Assembly: GCA_017416065.1 (NCBI GenBank)
Contig: JAFQDM010000018.1
Span: 1 to 64,000 of the forward strand
DNA length: 64,000 bases
Reading direction: 5' to 3'
Source of the DNA: Ruminococcus sp.
Lineage (GTDB): Bacteria; Bacillota; Clostridia; Oscillospirales; Acutalibacteraceae
Position 1 is the stretch's first letter; each line of letters begins with the position of its first letter. Below the pieces are notes generated by a model. The model did no database searches. It saw only the letters and a list, made by a program, of their open reading frames with translations, and was not told the origin of the DNA. A program made the position numbers and the translations under genes. Below, piece by piece: positions 44,083 to 53,613 of this stretch.

Positions 44083-44761
44083 TCAGAGCAAAAAAGGACG
44101 CATAATAGTTATAGAGGGTCTGGACGGCTCAGGCAAGGCAACTCAGTCAAAGCTTCTTATGGAGAAGCTTCAGGAGAAATATACTGTAAAGAAGCTGTCT
44201 TTTCCTGACTACGAAAGCCCTGCTTCTCAGCCTGTGCAGATGTATTTAAACGGAGAGTTCGGCAGCGATGCAGGCTGTGTGAACCCCTATGCCGCCGCAT
44301 CATTTTACGCGGTGGACAGGGTTGCAAGCTACCTTAAAAGCTGGAGGAAGGACTACGAGGAGGGAGTGCTGTTCGTTCTGGACAGATACACCACCTCAAA
44401 TATGGTATATATGACCTCAAAGCTTCCAAAAGAGGGCTGGGATTCCTTCCTTTCCTGGCTTTCTCACTATGAATACGATCTTCTGGGTCTGCCCAGGCCC
44501 GACGGAGTTATTTACCTTGATATGCCCACGGAGGTTTCTCAGAAGCTTATGAGTGGCAGATATCACAGCGACGAGTCAAAGAAGGATCTGCACGAAAAAG
44601 ACGTGGAGTTCCTTAATGCTTGCAGAGAGAGCGCTCTCTATGCGGCAAAGGCTCAGAGCTGGCAGGTCATCCCCTGCAGTGAGCAGGGTGCTCCCAGGAG
44701 CATTGAGGCAATCGCTTCGGATGTATACTCAACAGCATGCAAGCTTTTGGGCTTAGAATAA
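44072..44761 (+). CDS. tmk: Thymidylate kinase
   Basis: This enzyme phosphorylates dTMP to dTDP. The P-loop reads EGLDGSGKATQSKLL, and the DR motif is in VLDRYTTSNMVY. At 229 residues it matches the longer clostridial variant. The start lies inside thyX, so synthesis is coupled to the enzyme supplying its substrate. Confidence 0.95.
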   Translation: MENNQSKKGRIIVIEGLDGSGKATQSKLLMEKLQEKYTVKKLSFPDYESPASQPVQMYLNGEFGSDAGCVNPYAAASFYAVDRVASYLKSWRKDYEEGVLFVLDRYTTSNMVYMTSKLPKEGWDSFLSWLSHYEYDLLGLPRPDGVIYLDMPTEVSQKLMSGRYHSDESKKDLHEKDVEFLNACRESALYAAKAQSWQVIPCSEQGAPRSIEAIASDVYSTACKLLGLE

Positions 44762-44772
44762 GGAGAATTACT

Positions 44773-45324
44773 ATGTTTTATTGTTTTTTGGCACCCGGAT
44801 TTGAAGAAATAGAGGCAATCACCACCGTGGATATGCTTCGCCGTGCAGGGATTCAGATGAAGACCGTGGCAGTAACCGACGATTCTTTGCTTGTGTGCGG
44901 TGCTCACGGTGTAGAAATAAAGGCAGACCTGCACATAAGCGATGCTGCTGTAGACCAAAACCTTGAGGGAGTGTTCCTCCCGGGAGGTATGCCCGGCACC
45001 ACAAACCTTGATTCTTCCCAAAAGGTGCGTGAGCTTGTAAGCTTCTGTGCACAGGAGGGCAGATATGTATTTGCCATTTGTGCCGCACCAATGGTTTTGG
45101 GCAGGATGGGTCTCCTTTGCGGCAAAAAGGCAACCTGCTACCCGGGCTTTGAAGAGGAGCTGAAGGGTGCAGAGCTGGTAAATCTTCCTGCAGTGGCAGA
45201 CGGCAGGTTCATCACGGGTAAGGGCCCCGGTGCAACGGTGGATTTTGCATCCCTTATCATTACTGAACTCAAGGGAGCAGAGGCTTCAAAGGCCCTGCGT
45301 GATGCTATGCAGTGCCATGAGTAA
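44773..45324 (+). CDS. DJ-1/PfpI family protein
   Basis: The 183-residue protein has the flavodoxin-like start MFYCFLAPGFEEIEAITTVD and the nucleophile elbow FAICAAP with Cys103. The DJ-1/YajL group has been linked to deglycase and redox-protective roles; the physiological reaction is disputed. ATG 44773 follows AAGGAG by 7 bases. The stop overlaps the next start. Confidence 0.92.
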   Translation: MFYCFLAPGFEEIEAITTVDMLRRAGIQMKTVAVTDDSLLVCGAHGVEIKADLHISDAAVDQNLEGVFLPGGMPGTTNLDSSQKVRELVSFCAQEGRYVFAICAAPMVLGRMGLLCGKKATCYPGFEEELKGAELVNLPAVADGRFITGKGPGATVDFASLIITELKGAEASKALRDAMQCHE

Positions 45325-45898
45325 GGCTAAAGAAGAGAAGGTAATGCTCAGAGCGCATTACAAGGATATGAGGGAGAAGATGACTGCACAGTACAAGCGC
45401 AGTCTTGATATTGAAATAGCAAGCCGTTTTTTGTGCACCTATGAGTATATGCAGGCAAAGACCCTGCTTGTGTATGTGTCCAGAGCCACAGAAGTGGATA
45501 CCTTCGGCATAATCAATGCGGCTTTTGCAAACGGTAAGAGGGTAGCCGTGCCCAAGTGTGAGGGGCAGGGAATAATGAACTTTTACCTTATAAACAGCAC
45601 GGATGACCTGCAAAAGGGCTATGCAGGCATTCCTGAGCCGGATGTAAGCAGATGCACAAAGCTTTCGGATTTTTCGGATTCTGTCTGCATTGTGCCCGGG
45701 CTCAGCTTTGACCCCGAGGGCTACCGCGTAGGCTTTGGCGGCGGATACTACGACCGCTTCCTTGCAAGCTACGAGGGGATCTCCGCAGGACTTTGCTACA
45801 CAAGCTTTGTCAAGTGGGATCTGCCCCGTGAGGAGCACGACGTACCCGTTTCAATTCTTGTAACGGACAGGTTTGCCCGTCATACTTCAGAAAAATAA
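45317..45898 (+). CDS. 5-formyltetrahydrofolate cyclo-ligase family protein
   Basis: The enzyme recycles 5-formyl-THF to 5,10-methenyl-THF with ATP. The 193-residue protein has YVSRATEVDTFGII and the family motif LSFDPEGYRVGFGGGYYDRFL. ATG 45317 overlaps the DJ-1 stop (ATGAGTAA); an internal ATG at 45344 is possible. Its presence with thyX, which consumes methylene-THF, supports a folate/thymidylate operon. Confidence 0.94.
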   Translation: MSKAKEEKVMLRAHYKDMREKMTAQYKRSLDIEIASRFLCTYEYMQAKTLLVYVSRATEVDTFGIINAAFANGKRVAVPKCEGQGIMNFYLINSTDDLQKGYAGIPEPDVSRCTKLSDFSDSVCIVPGLSFDPEGYRVGFGGGYYDRFLASYEGISAGLCYTSFVKWDLPREEHDVPVSILVTDRFARHTSEK

Positions 45899-45926
45899 TA
45901 TTAAACATACCTATGGGGGTGTTGAT

Positions 45927-47282
45927 ATGAGTGAAAATACAGATAAAAGAGATTCAATGAGCCAGGAGGAGGTAGAGCGCTACCGCCGTCAGCGGGTTGA
46001 GCAGTTCAGACTCAGAATAGAGGACGAGGCAGAAAAGCCCAAGGCAGAGCCTGTCTCTGATTTTACGGATGAGATAACCTCCTTCAGCGATGAAACCACA
46101 AAGGCGCAGATCGAGCGTGCCTCCAAAAAGGAGCTCAGAAGGCAGAAAAAGGAAGAGAAGAAGGTACAGAGGATCAAGGCAGGCAGAAACAAAAAGGTGT
46201 TCAGAATTGCCTGGATCGTTATGGTGATAGTTCTCTCTGTGGTGATCTCTCATTTCCTGGTTTCAGGCAGTAACGATTTTCTTGCCATCAAGCGGACAGA
46301 CGAGACCCTTGCCACCATCAGGATAGAAGCAGGGGATACCCCTGCCAGAATAGGTGAAAAGCTTGCAGACAAGGGAGTTATTGACTCCAAAGCTTTCTTT
46401 ACCCTGTTTGCAAACATCACGGGCAAGGTGGATGACGTTGAGCCCGGAGTGTATCACATTCCCTGCAACAAGGATTACCTTGGAATCCTCAACCACCTGC
46501 AGTTTACGGGCAACCGCCAGACCACAATAACCCTGCAGATCACAGAGGGCACCAATGTGCAGGAGCTTGCAGATATTCTGTACGAGGCGGGAGTTACCTA
46601 CGACAAAGAGGAGTTCCTCCGCCTTTGCAACAGCGATGAGTTTGACGAGGAATTCTACTTTATAGATGCCATCGAGGATGACCCAAAGCGAGTTTACAAG
46701 CTGGAGGGCTACCTTTTCCCCGATACCTACGAGTTTTACGTTGACGAGGCTCCCGATATTACCATCAGACGCTTCCTCAATAACTTTGAGGCAAGATTCT
46801 TTGAGGATGAGTATCAGGTTGACGGCTACGAGACCACAATGACCATCAACGGACTCATTCACGATGAGGGCAAGTACACCATTGACGAGTACGTGAACAT
46901 TGCTTCCATAGTATTGGGCGAATCTGCAAACGAAGAGGATATGTACAACGTATCCTCCGTAATCCACAACCGTCTGGATTTTGGCGCAGAGTACGATATC
47001 CACTCCCTGGGAATGGACTCAACCGCCTTCTATCCCTACAAAAACATTGACGCTGTACCAAAGGATATCCGCGACACCTTTGTAAGCGATTACGATACCT
47101 ACAATAACGAGGGGCTGCCCCCCTCTGCAATCTGTTCACCCTCTGCAGAGGCGCTCATTGCAACCCTTGTTCCCGCGGATACAAACTATCTCTACTTCTG
47201 CCACAGCGCTTCAGGCGATGCTTACTATGCAGAAACCTATGGTGAACATCTTACAAATCTTTCCAAAGCAGGACTTAACTGA
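45927..47282 (+). CDS. mltG: Endolytic murein transglycosylase MltG
   Basis: MltG cuts nascent glycan strands and terminates their elongation. The 451-residue protein has a charged cytoplasmic N-terminus (about 1-92), one membrane helix (VFRIAWIVMVIVLSVVISHFL), a LysM-like region, and the YceG domain with LEGYLFPDTYEFY and IASIVLGESANEED, whose Glu is the likely catalytic acid. ATG 45927 is preceded by a GGGGGTG site. The stop overlaps the next ATG by one base. Confidence 0.95.
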   Translation: MSENTDKRDSMSQEEVERYRRQRVEQFRLRIEDEAEKPKAEPVSDFTDEITSFSDETTKAQIERASKKELRRQKKEEKKVQRIKAGRNKKVFRIAWIVMVIVLSVVISHFLVSGSNDFLAIKRTDETLATIRIEAGDTPARIGEKLADKGVIDSKAFFTLFANITGKVDDVEPGVYHIPCNKDYLGILNHLQFTGNRQTTITLQITEGTNVQELADILYEAGVTYDKEEFLRLCNSDEFDEEFYFIDAIEDDPKRVYKLEGYLFPDTYEFYVDEAPDITIRRFLNNFEARFFEDEYQVDGYETTMTINGLIHDEGKYTIDEYVNIASIVLGESANEEDMYNVSSVIHNRLDFGAEYDIHSLGMDSTAFYPYKNIDAVPKDIRDTFVSDYDTYNNEGLPPSAICSPSAEALIATLVPADTNYLYFCHSASGDAYYAETYGEHLTNLSKAGLN

Positions 47283-48523
47283 TGACAAATGATTTGATTT
47301 TAAAACCGGAGATACTTGCTCCTGCAGGCGACCCCGAGGCCTTGTCTGCCGCCTTGAGATTCGGCGCAGATGCGGTCTACGTAGGTGCTCAGCAGTTTGG
47401 AATGAGGACCTCTCCCAAAAATTTTGACGAGGTAACTCTGCCCATGGCTGTGCAGGAGGCACACGCCTTGGGCAAGAAATTGTATCTTACCTGCAACGTG
47501 CTCCCCCGTGAGCCACAGGTCTCTCAGCTGCCGGATTTCCTCAGCTTTGCACAGAGCGCAGGAGTAGATGCCCTGATAATTGCAGATATCGGAGTTTTTG
47601 AGCTTGCAAAGAAGTACGCACCAAATACAGCTCTCCACGTTTCCACCCAAGCAGGAATCGTCAACAGCGAGACCGCCAAGGCTTTTTATAATATGGGAGC
47701 AGAGCGTGTTGTGCTTGCAAGGGAGCTCAGCTTTGAGGAGATTGCGCAGATACGTGCAAAGATCCCCAAAGAGCTTGAGATAGAGTGCTTTGTTCACGGT
47801 GCAATGTGTGTGAGCTTCTCAGGCCGTTGTCTTATCTCTGAGTATTTAACAGGCAGAGACCCTAACCGTGGAGACTGTGCTCAGCCTTGCCGATGGAAGT
47901 ACCACCTTTACGAAGAAAACCGCGAGGGCAACTTCTATCCTGCGGTTGAGGCCGACGGAGGCACTTACCTCTACAACTCAAGGGATATGTGTATGATAGA
48001 CTACATTCCGCAGCTTGTGAAGGCAGGCATCAGCAGCTTCAAGATCGAGGGCAGAGCCAAAACCGCATACTACAGTGCGGTTGCCACCAACGCTTACAGG
48101 CAGGCTTTGGATGCGTATTTTGAGGGTGGACTCAAAGAGGATTACAAAACCTCACCCCTTATTAAAGAAGAGCTTGAAAAGATAAGCCACAGGGAGTACA
48201 GCACAGGCTTCTACCTGGGCACCACTCCCGGTCAGACCACCTCCAACGGAGGCTACATACGCCGTTACGACCTTGTGGCTTTGTGTGAGGAGGAGCGTGA
48301 CTTCGGCGGTATCATCACTCAGCGCAACAAGTTCTATCTGGGTGATGAGGTAGACATTCTGCCTCCTTCAGGCATACCCTTTACTGTTACAGCCCAAAAG
48401 CTTGTGAATGAGTACGGGGAAGAGGTTGACTCCACACCCCATCCCATGCAGCGACTGGAGCTTCATTGCGAAAGAAGCATCCCGCAAGGCTCCTTCCTGC
48501 GAGTGAGAAAAAAGCAATCATAA
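47282..48523 (+). CDS. U32 family protein (tRNA/rRNA hydroxylation type)
   Basis: The 413-residue protein starts PEILAPAGDPEALSAALRFGADAVYVGA and has the U32 signature ECFVHGAMCVSFSGRCLIS and GDCAQPCRW. Members were first called peptidases, but YrrO/TrhP and RlhA act in RNA hydroxylation. The conserved cysteines (in CVSFSGRC and GDCAQPC) may bind an Fe-S cluster. Start TGATG-overlaps mltG. Confidence 0.92.
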   Translation: MTNDLILKPEILAPAGDPEALSAALRFGADAVYVGAQQFGMRTSPKNFDEVTLPMAVQEAHALGKKLYLTCNVLPREPQVSQLPDFLSFAQSAGVDALIIADIGVFELAKKYAPNTALHVSTQAGIVNSETAKAFYNMGAERVVLARELSFEEIAQIRAKIPKELEIECFVHGAMCVSFSGRCLISEYLTGRDPNRGDCAQPCRWKYHLYEENREGNFYPAVEADGGTYLYNSRDMCMIDYIPQLVKAGISSFKIEGRAKTAYYSAVATNAYRQALDAYFEGGLKEDYKTSPLIKEELEKISHREYSTGFYLGTTPGQTTSNGGYIRRYDLVALCEEERDFGGIITQRNKFYLGDEVDILPPSGIPFTVTAQKLVNEYGEEVDSTPHPMQRLELHCERSIPQGSFLRVRKKQS

Positions 48524-48547
48524 TATTATCATAGTATATTTGCAGCT

Positions 48548-48582
48548 AATCGCTTCTGTTTTCTTACAGGAGCGATTTTTTT
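48548..48582 (+). terminator. Terminator of the thyX-U32 operon
   Basis: AATCGCTTCTGT (48548-48559) pairs with ACAGGAGCGATT (48566-48577), then a T-run. Confidence 0.85.
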
Positions 48583-48715
48583 GCGAAAAGTCCTCAACAA
48601 AATCACTAAAAAATATGTACAATTGTGAAAACGTATGGTACAATATGATTGGATTGTTATGCAAGTAAATATTGCTGAATAAATCAAAAATATATTAATA
48701 AAGGAGTAATTTAAT

Positions 48716-49864
48716 ATGGCAAACAGATTTGTCCTCAACGAAACAAGCTATCACGGCAAAGGTGCAATACAGGAGATCGCAAATGAGATCAAGGCAAGAG
48801 CCTTTAAAAAGGTTCTTGTATGTTCAGACCCCGACCTTATCAAATTCGGCGTTACAGCCAAGGTTACGGATATACTTGACGATGCTCAGATCCCATATGA
48901 GATCTTCTGTGATATTAAGCCCAATCCCACCATTGAAAACGTACAGGCAGGAGTTGAGGCTTTTAAGGCAAGCGGTGCAGATTGCATAGTTGCCATTGGC
49001 GGAGGCTCCTCAATGGATACCGCCAAGGCCGTTGGCATAATAATTGAAAATCCCGAGTTTTCCGATGTGCGCTCCTTAGAGGGAGTGGCTCCCACCAAGC
49101 GCAAGTGCACACCCATCATTGCAGTGCCCACCACAGCAGGCACCGCCGCAGAGGTCACCATCAATTACGTTATCACCGATGCACAGAACAACCGCAAGAT
49201 GGTTTGCGTAGACGTTCACGATATCCCTGTTGTGGCAGTTGTTGACCCTGATATGATGTCTACAATGCCCAAAGGCCTCACCGCCGCCACGGGTATGGAT
49301 GCGCTCACTCACGCAATTGAGGGCTACATTACCAAGGGTGCCTGGGAGATGAGCGATATGTTCCATCTTAAGGCTATTGAGATCATTGCAAAGAGTCTCA
49401 GAGGTGCTGTGGAGAATACAGACGAGGGCAGAGAGGGAATGGCTCTGGGTCAGTACATTGCAGGTATGGGCTTTTCCAACGTAGGTCTTGGAATCGTTCA
49501 CTCTATGGCACATCCTCTGGGAGCACTTTACGACACACCCCACGGAGTTGCAAATGCAATCATCCTGCCTACGGTTATGGAGTACAACGCACCAATGACG
49601 GGGGAGAAATACAGAAATATTGCTAAGGCTATGGGAGTAGAAGGTACGGAAGCTCTGACCATAGAGGAGGCAAGAGCCGCCGCGGTAGATGCAGTCAGGA
49701 AGCTCTCTGCAGACGTAGGAATCCCTGCAGACCTTAAGGATATAGTAAAGACTGAGGACATCGACTTCCTTTCTCAGTCAGCATATGACGATGCCTGCCG
49801 TCCGGGCAATCCCCGTGACACAAGTGTAGAGGAGATAAAGGAGCTTTATCTTAAGCTTATGTAA
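48716..49864 (+). CDS. fucO: Iron-containing alcohol dehydrogenase, FucO (lactaldehyde reductase) type
   Basis: The enzyme reduces an aldehyde such as lactaldehyde with NADH. The 382-residue protein has the nucleotide loop GGGSSMD (95-101) and all four iron ligands: Asp195, His199, His262 and His276, at almost the same numbers as E. coli FucO. The substrate may instead be acetaldehyde or another aldehyde. AAAGGAG precedes the ATG. It lies upstream of the scaffoldin gene by 51 bases; functional linkage is not implied. Confidence 0.9.
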   Translation: MANRFVLNETSYHGKGAIQEIANEIKARAFKKVLVCSDPDLIKFGVTAKVTDILDDAQIPYEIFCDIKPNPTIENVQAGVEAFKASGADCIVAIGGGSSMDTAKAVGIIIENPEFSDVRSLEGVAPTKRKCTPIIAVPTTAGTAAEVTINYVITDAQNNRKMVCVDVHDIPVVAVVDPDMMSTMPKGLTAATGMDALTHAIEGYITKGAWEMSDMFHLKAIEIIAKSLRGAVENTDEGREGMALGQYIAGMGFSNVGLGIVHSMAHPLGALYDTPHGVANAIILPTVMEYNAPMTGEKYRNIAKAMGVEGTEALTIEEARAAAVDAVRKLSADVGIPADLKDIVKTEDIDFLSQSAYDDACRPGNPRDTSVEEIKELYLKLM

Positions 49865-49915
49865 AGCAAATTTTAGCCTGTATTAATTATCTTAGATCCA
49901 CAAGGAGATGTTTTT

Positions 49916-51148
49916 ATGTCTTTTAAAAGAATACTTTGTGTTTTCCTGACTTCCCTTATGGTACTCTCTGCGTTAACGCTGAATACTTTTGCTGCAGAGA
50001 AGAGCACTGATGAGCAGGAAAAGGCTCACATCACATACCAGGGCGGTTCCTACGAAGCCTGTGTGGGCGACACCGTAATATACACCGTTGAGCTTTACGC
50101 TCAGGAGCTTTTTGAGAATATCCAGGCAACTCTTTATTTTGATTACGAGGGCTTGGAGTTTCGGGATGTTTCTGCCTATTATCCCTCTATGCCCAATCTG
50201 GAGGGTACCAGCTGTGTTCTGAACACAGAGTATGCTGACGGAGTTATCAAGTTCAACGCAAGCCTTATCCGAGGCATAGATTTCAGAGAAGAAAAGGTCC
50301 TGCTTAACCTGGGCTTCAAGGTTAAAGAAGCAGGAAGCTGGGACATCAGACTACAGATGGAGTTTATGACTGTTTTGGGTAATACGGGCAACTACTTCTT
50401 CAAAAACGAGCCTCAGATAACCGAGGGCATCGGCTTTGATTACAGCATTACCCCTGCAGATCTGGAGAATCCTCCCACCCCTCAGGCTCAGATCTGCGTT
50501 GACGACGTAACATACAGAGCCAACGTAGGAGATGTTCTGGTTTATACGGTCAAGCTTTCTGCTCGGGAGCTTTTTGAGAACATTCAGGGCTCTGTGTATT
50601 TTGACAGCGATGTTCTGGAGATTACGGATATCTCCGAGCTTTTCCCCGTTATGCCGAATCTTCAGGATTCCAACGCCGTGTTCAATCCCGTATATGAGGA
50701 CGGAGTTTCCAGGTTCAACGCCAGCAATATACAAGGCATAGATTTCAGTCAGGAGCAGATATTGCTCAACCTTGGCTTCTGCGTTAAAAAAGCAGGCTAC
50801 TCAAAGATAGAAACGAAGTTTGAATTTATGACCATTCTGGGCGGAGAAGACCACTATTTCTTTAAGGGTGAAGCCGTGCAGACAAAGGGTATCAATATTG
50901 CAGAGCTCCTTGCTCCGTATCACATCCCCGAAATCCTGGGAGATGCGGACGGAAACGGTAAGTTGAATGTTAAGGATGCAACCACTTTGCAAAAGTACAT
51001 TGCAAGTATAATCACTCTTACGGAAAAAGCCCTCAGTCTTGCAGACGTAAACGGTGACGGCAAGGTGAACGTTCGTGATGCCACAACCATTCAGAAGGTC
51101 CTTGTAGGACTCATTCCTGCAGATAAAGTGGGGCAGATAGTAGGCTGA
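49916..51148 (+). CDS. Putative scaffoldin: two cohesin-like modules and C-terminal dockerin
   Basis: The 410-residue protein has a signal peptide (1-27, ending NTFAAE). Two tandem modules follow of about 140 residues (nt about 50020-50450 and 50485-50920). Both show the cohesin pattern GDTVIYTVELYAQELFENIQATLYFDY / GDVLVYTVKLSARELFENIQGSVYFDS, then FNAS..GIDF..E..LLNLGF.VK. A two-repeat dockerin ends it (GDADGNGKLNVKDATTLQK; DVNGDGKVNVRDATTIQK). Its neighbours are starch-binding dockerin proteins. Role inferred: adaptor joining dockerin cargo to another scaffold. Cohesin assignment is from pattern only. Confidence 0.78.
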   Translation: MSFKRILCVFLTSLMVLSALTLNTFAAEKSTDEQEKAHITYQGGSYEACVGDTVIYTVELYAQELFENIQATLYFDYEGLEFRDVSAYYPSMPNLEGTSCVLNTEYADGVIKFNASLIRGIDFREEKVLLNLGFKVKEAGSWDIRLQMEFMTVLGNTGNYFFKNEPQITEGIGFDYSITPADLENPPTPQAQICVDDVTYRANVGDVLVYTVKLSARELFENIQGSVYFDSDVLEITDISELFPVMPNLQDSNAVFNPVYEDGVSRFNASNIQGIDFSQEQILLNLGFCVKKAGYSKIETKFEFMTILGGEDHYFFKGEAVQTKGINIAELLAPYHIPEILGDADGNGKLNVKDATTLQKYIASIITLTEKALSLADVNGDGKVNVRDATTIQKVLVGLIPADKVGQIVG

Positions 51149-51208
51149 GTTTAATTGTTCTTGTCAATTGAATTCTTTTTACTGAAATATTGCAAAGGAG
51201 ATGTTTTT

Positions 51209-53194
51209 ATGAACACAAAGAAGATATTATGTATGCTGATTGCGTTTTTGATGATGCTTTCAGCTTTTTCGGCAAGTGCCTTTGCAGGTGTTTCCCCGAA
51301 TGCTTCCGAGGCTTCTTCTACTGCGGACGAAAGCTTTCCTTCTACCTTTGATGAAGATATTGCAAGCTCAGACGAGGAGCCTCGGCGCCTTTTGGGAGAT
51401 GCAGACTCAAACGATGCTGTGAACGTAAAGGATGCAACCCTTATCCGCAAATTCATTGCAGACCTGAGCACTCTTGATGAGATCTCTCAGCTTTATGCAG
51501 ACGTAGACAGAAATGAAGCTGTAAACATCAAGGATGCCACGGTTATACAGAAATACGTGGCAGGTATAAGCGTTAAAGAAGCCGTAGGTTACCCCTTTGA
51601 TGCTGACCCTGAAACCTACCGTTACTACTTCTATATGCCCTATAATTGGCTCAATGAATCTACAGCCACCACAGGCAACACAGCAGGAATCTACTGGTGG
51701 GATGGCACAAACAGCCATACCTCTTGGCCGGGAAGTCCTGCAAAGAAGAGCGACATTGAGGGTGTATACTACTACGATGTTCCCAAGGATGTTACCACTA
51801 TTATATGGAATAACTTTGTGGATGGCGGTGCAGACAGCGAACAGCCTGAATATTATAAAGCAAGGCAGACCCGAAACATTCCCACAGAGTACTATGATCC
51901 TATGGAGAGCGAGTTTTATCCCGAAGGCACTAAAAACTTTGACGGTATGATTTATGTGATAGATTCCTCGCTTAATCCTGTCAGCGACTATGGTCAGAAG
52001 TACACCGCATCAGGCGAGTGGTTCTATTATTACGGCAATGGCGAGTACGGCACCGCACCTGTAAAAGGAGAAAGCAAAGTCCTCACAGGGGATACGTTTG
52101 ACTACTCCTCACTTCTCCTTGACAATAATTCCTCCGACACATACAGATATTTCTTCTATATGCCCGAGGATTGGCTCAATGAGTCAACTGCCACCACAGG
52201 CAACACAGCAGGAATATATTGGTGGGAGGGCACAGGTTATCACGAATCTTGGCCGGGTGTCCCTGCTATGAAGGCAGATGTAGAGGGAGTGTATTATTAC
52301 GATGTGCCGATAGATGTGACGACCATTATGTGGGATAATTACTTCGACAGCGGTGCAGATCCATCAGCTCCATACTATAACGATTCTCATATGACTAGAA
52401 ATATAGGAACAGAGTTCTATTACCCGGGTGAGAGTGAGTTTTATCCCGAAGGGCTTGAGAATTATGACGGAATGATCTATGTAATTGATCCCACAATAAT
52501 TCCGATTAATGATTATACCAGACCTGTAGGATGCGGTGAGTGGTTCTATTACTACGGAGGTGGCGAGTACGGCACCGCACCTGTAAAAGGAGAAAGCAAA
52601 GTCCTCACAGGGGATACATTCGACTATAACTCACTTCTCCTTGACAATAATCCCCCCGACACATATAGATACTACTTCTATATGCCTCCCGAGTGGCTCA
52701 ACGATTCAACTGCCACCACAGGCAACACAGCAGGAATCTACTGGTGGGAGGGCACAAACGCCCAGGAGAGATACCCCGGACTTAAAGCTCAGAAAACTGA
52801 TGTGGAGGGAATTTTCTATTATGATGTTCCCACAGATGTGCCGAGCATTATCTGGAACAATTTCTTTGATGGGGGAGATGACATTACTGAGCCCTGTTAT
52901 ACTGACGCTATCCCCACGAGAGAGATAAAAACAGACGGATACGCCCCGGGACAGAGCGAATACTATCCCGAAGGGCTTGAGAGCTTTGACGAGATGATTT
53001 ATGTAACGAATTTTATAGATTATGATTACAATGACTATAGCGGAAAGCTTCAGCTCGGCGGCGAGTGGTTCTATTACTACGGAGGTGGCGAGTACGGCAC
53101 CGCACCCGTAAGGGGAGAGAGCGAGATCCTCACAGACTATGCTCTGAACATAGGTTATTTTATTTCTGACAACGAAATCGGTCCTTATACCTAA
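51209..53194 (+). CDS. Secreted dockerin protein with three starch-binding-like modules
   Basis: The 661-residue protein has a signal peptide (1-27), an acidic linker, an N-terminal two-repeat dockerin (GDADSNDAVNVKDATLIRK; DVDRNEAVNIKDATVIQK), and three 174-residue repeats starting at nt 51617, 52142 and 52664. Each repeat carries YRYYFYMP..WLN, GIYWW.G, WPG or YPG, YYYDVP.DV..I.W.N and GEWFYYYG.GEYGTAPV. The aromatic-rich WPG pattern resembles CBM26-type starch-binding modules. No catalytic motif is seen. ATG 51209 has AAAGGAGATG upstream, as in the scaffoldin gene. Likely anchors the complex to starch. Confidence 0.82.
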   Translation: MNTKKILCMLIAFLMMLSAFSASAFAGVSPNASEASSTADESFPSTFDEDIASSDEEPRRLLGDADSNDAVNVKDATLIRKFIADLSTLDEISQLYADVDRNEAVNIKDATVIQKYVAGISVKEAVGYPFDADPETYRYYFYMPYNWLNESTATTGNTAGIYWWDGTNSHTSWPGSPAKKSDIEGVYYYDVPKDVTTIIWNNFVDGGADSEQPEYYKARQTRNIPTEYYDPMESEFYPEGTKNFDGMIYVIDSSLNPVSDYGQKYTASGEWFYYYGNGEYGTAPVKGESKVLTGDTFDYSSLLLDNNSSDTYRYFFYMPEDWLNESTATTGNTAGIYWWEGTGYHESWPGVPAMKADVEGVYYYDVPIDVTTIMWDNYFDSGADPSAPYYNDSHMTRNIGTEFYYPGESEFYPEGLENYDGMIYVIDPTIIPINDYTRPVGCGEWFYYYGGGEYGTAPVKGESKVLTGDTFDYNSLLLDNNPPDTYRYYFYMPPEWLNDSTATTGNTAGIYWWEGTNAQERYPGLKAQKTDVEGIFYYDVPTDVPSIIWNNFFDGGDDITEPCYTDAIPTREIKTDGYAPGQSEYYPEGLESFDEMIYVTNFIDYDYNDYSGKLQLGGEWFYYYGGGEYGTAPVRGESEILTDYALNIGYFISDNEIGPYT

Positions 53195-53217
53195 GTGGGC
53201 TCAGGCAAATAATGCAG

Positions 53218-53252
53218 AGAACGGCAGTCTTCGTAGATTGCCGTTCTTTTAT
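53218..53252 (+). terminator. Terminator of the three-module protein gene
   Basis: AGAACGGCA (53218-53226) pairs with TGCCGTTCT (53239-53247), followed by TTTAT. Confidence 0.8.
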
Positions 53253-53289
53253 ATGTAGACTGCTCCTCTTAAACAATCCTCTGCAGCTC

Positions 53290-53318
53290 TTGACAATTTG
53301 TGTGCAAAAATATATAAT
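53290..53318 (+). promoter_or_regulatory. alaS T-box promoter (full consensus)
   Basis: TTGACA (53290-53295), 17 bases, TATAAT (53313-53318). Confidence 0.85.
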
Positions 53319-53324
53319 AATTAA

Positions 53325-53575
53325 AGATATGAAAAAGGCAATGACGGGACGAGATACTTTTCACCCTTTCTTCAGAGAGAGCACCCATTTGGCTGCAAGG
53401 TGCTTGCAAGGTTTGGTATCAGCCACCCCTGAGCCCTGTGCGAGGAGCACAGCGTATGGTCTGCGTTAAAGATTTCGAGTGGGCGGATAAGCTTTCTTAT
53501 TCGTCAATCAGGGTGGTACCGCAGGAATTTACTCTTGTCCCTTTTGGGGCAGGAGTTTTATTTTTTATAAAACAG
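53325..53575 (+). promoter_or_regulatory. T-box leader controlling alaS
   Basis: The leader carries the T-box sequence GGGTGGTACCGCAGG (53511-53525), whose bulge pairs with uncharged tRNA ends. An upstream Stem I region follows AGAGAG (53375-53382), and a terminator (ACTCTTGTCCC with GGGGCAGGAGT, 53531-53556, then TTTTATTTTTT) closes it. Uncharged tRNA-Ala should favour the antiterminator and switch alaS on. I did not fix the specifier codon; alanine is inferred from the downstream gene. Confidence 0.93.
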
Positions 53576-53613
53576 TTTATAAAATCAAAGTATATTTTGA
53601 AAGGATGGTTTAT

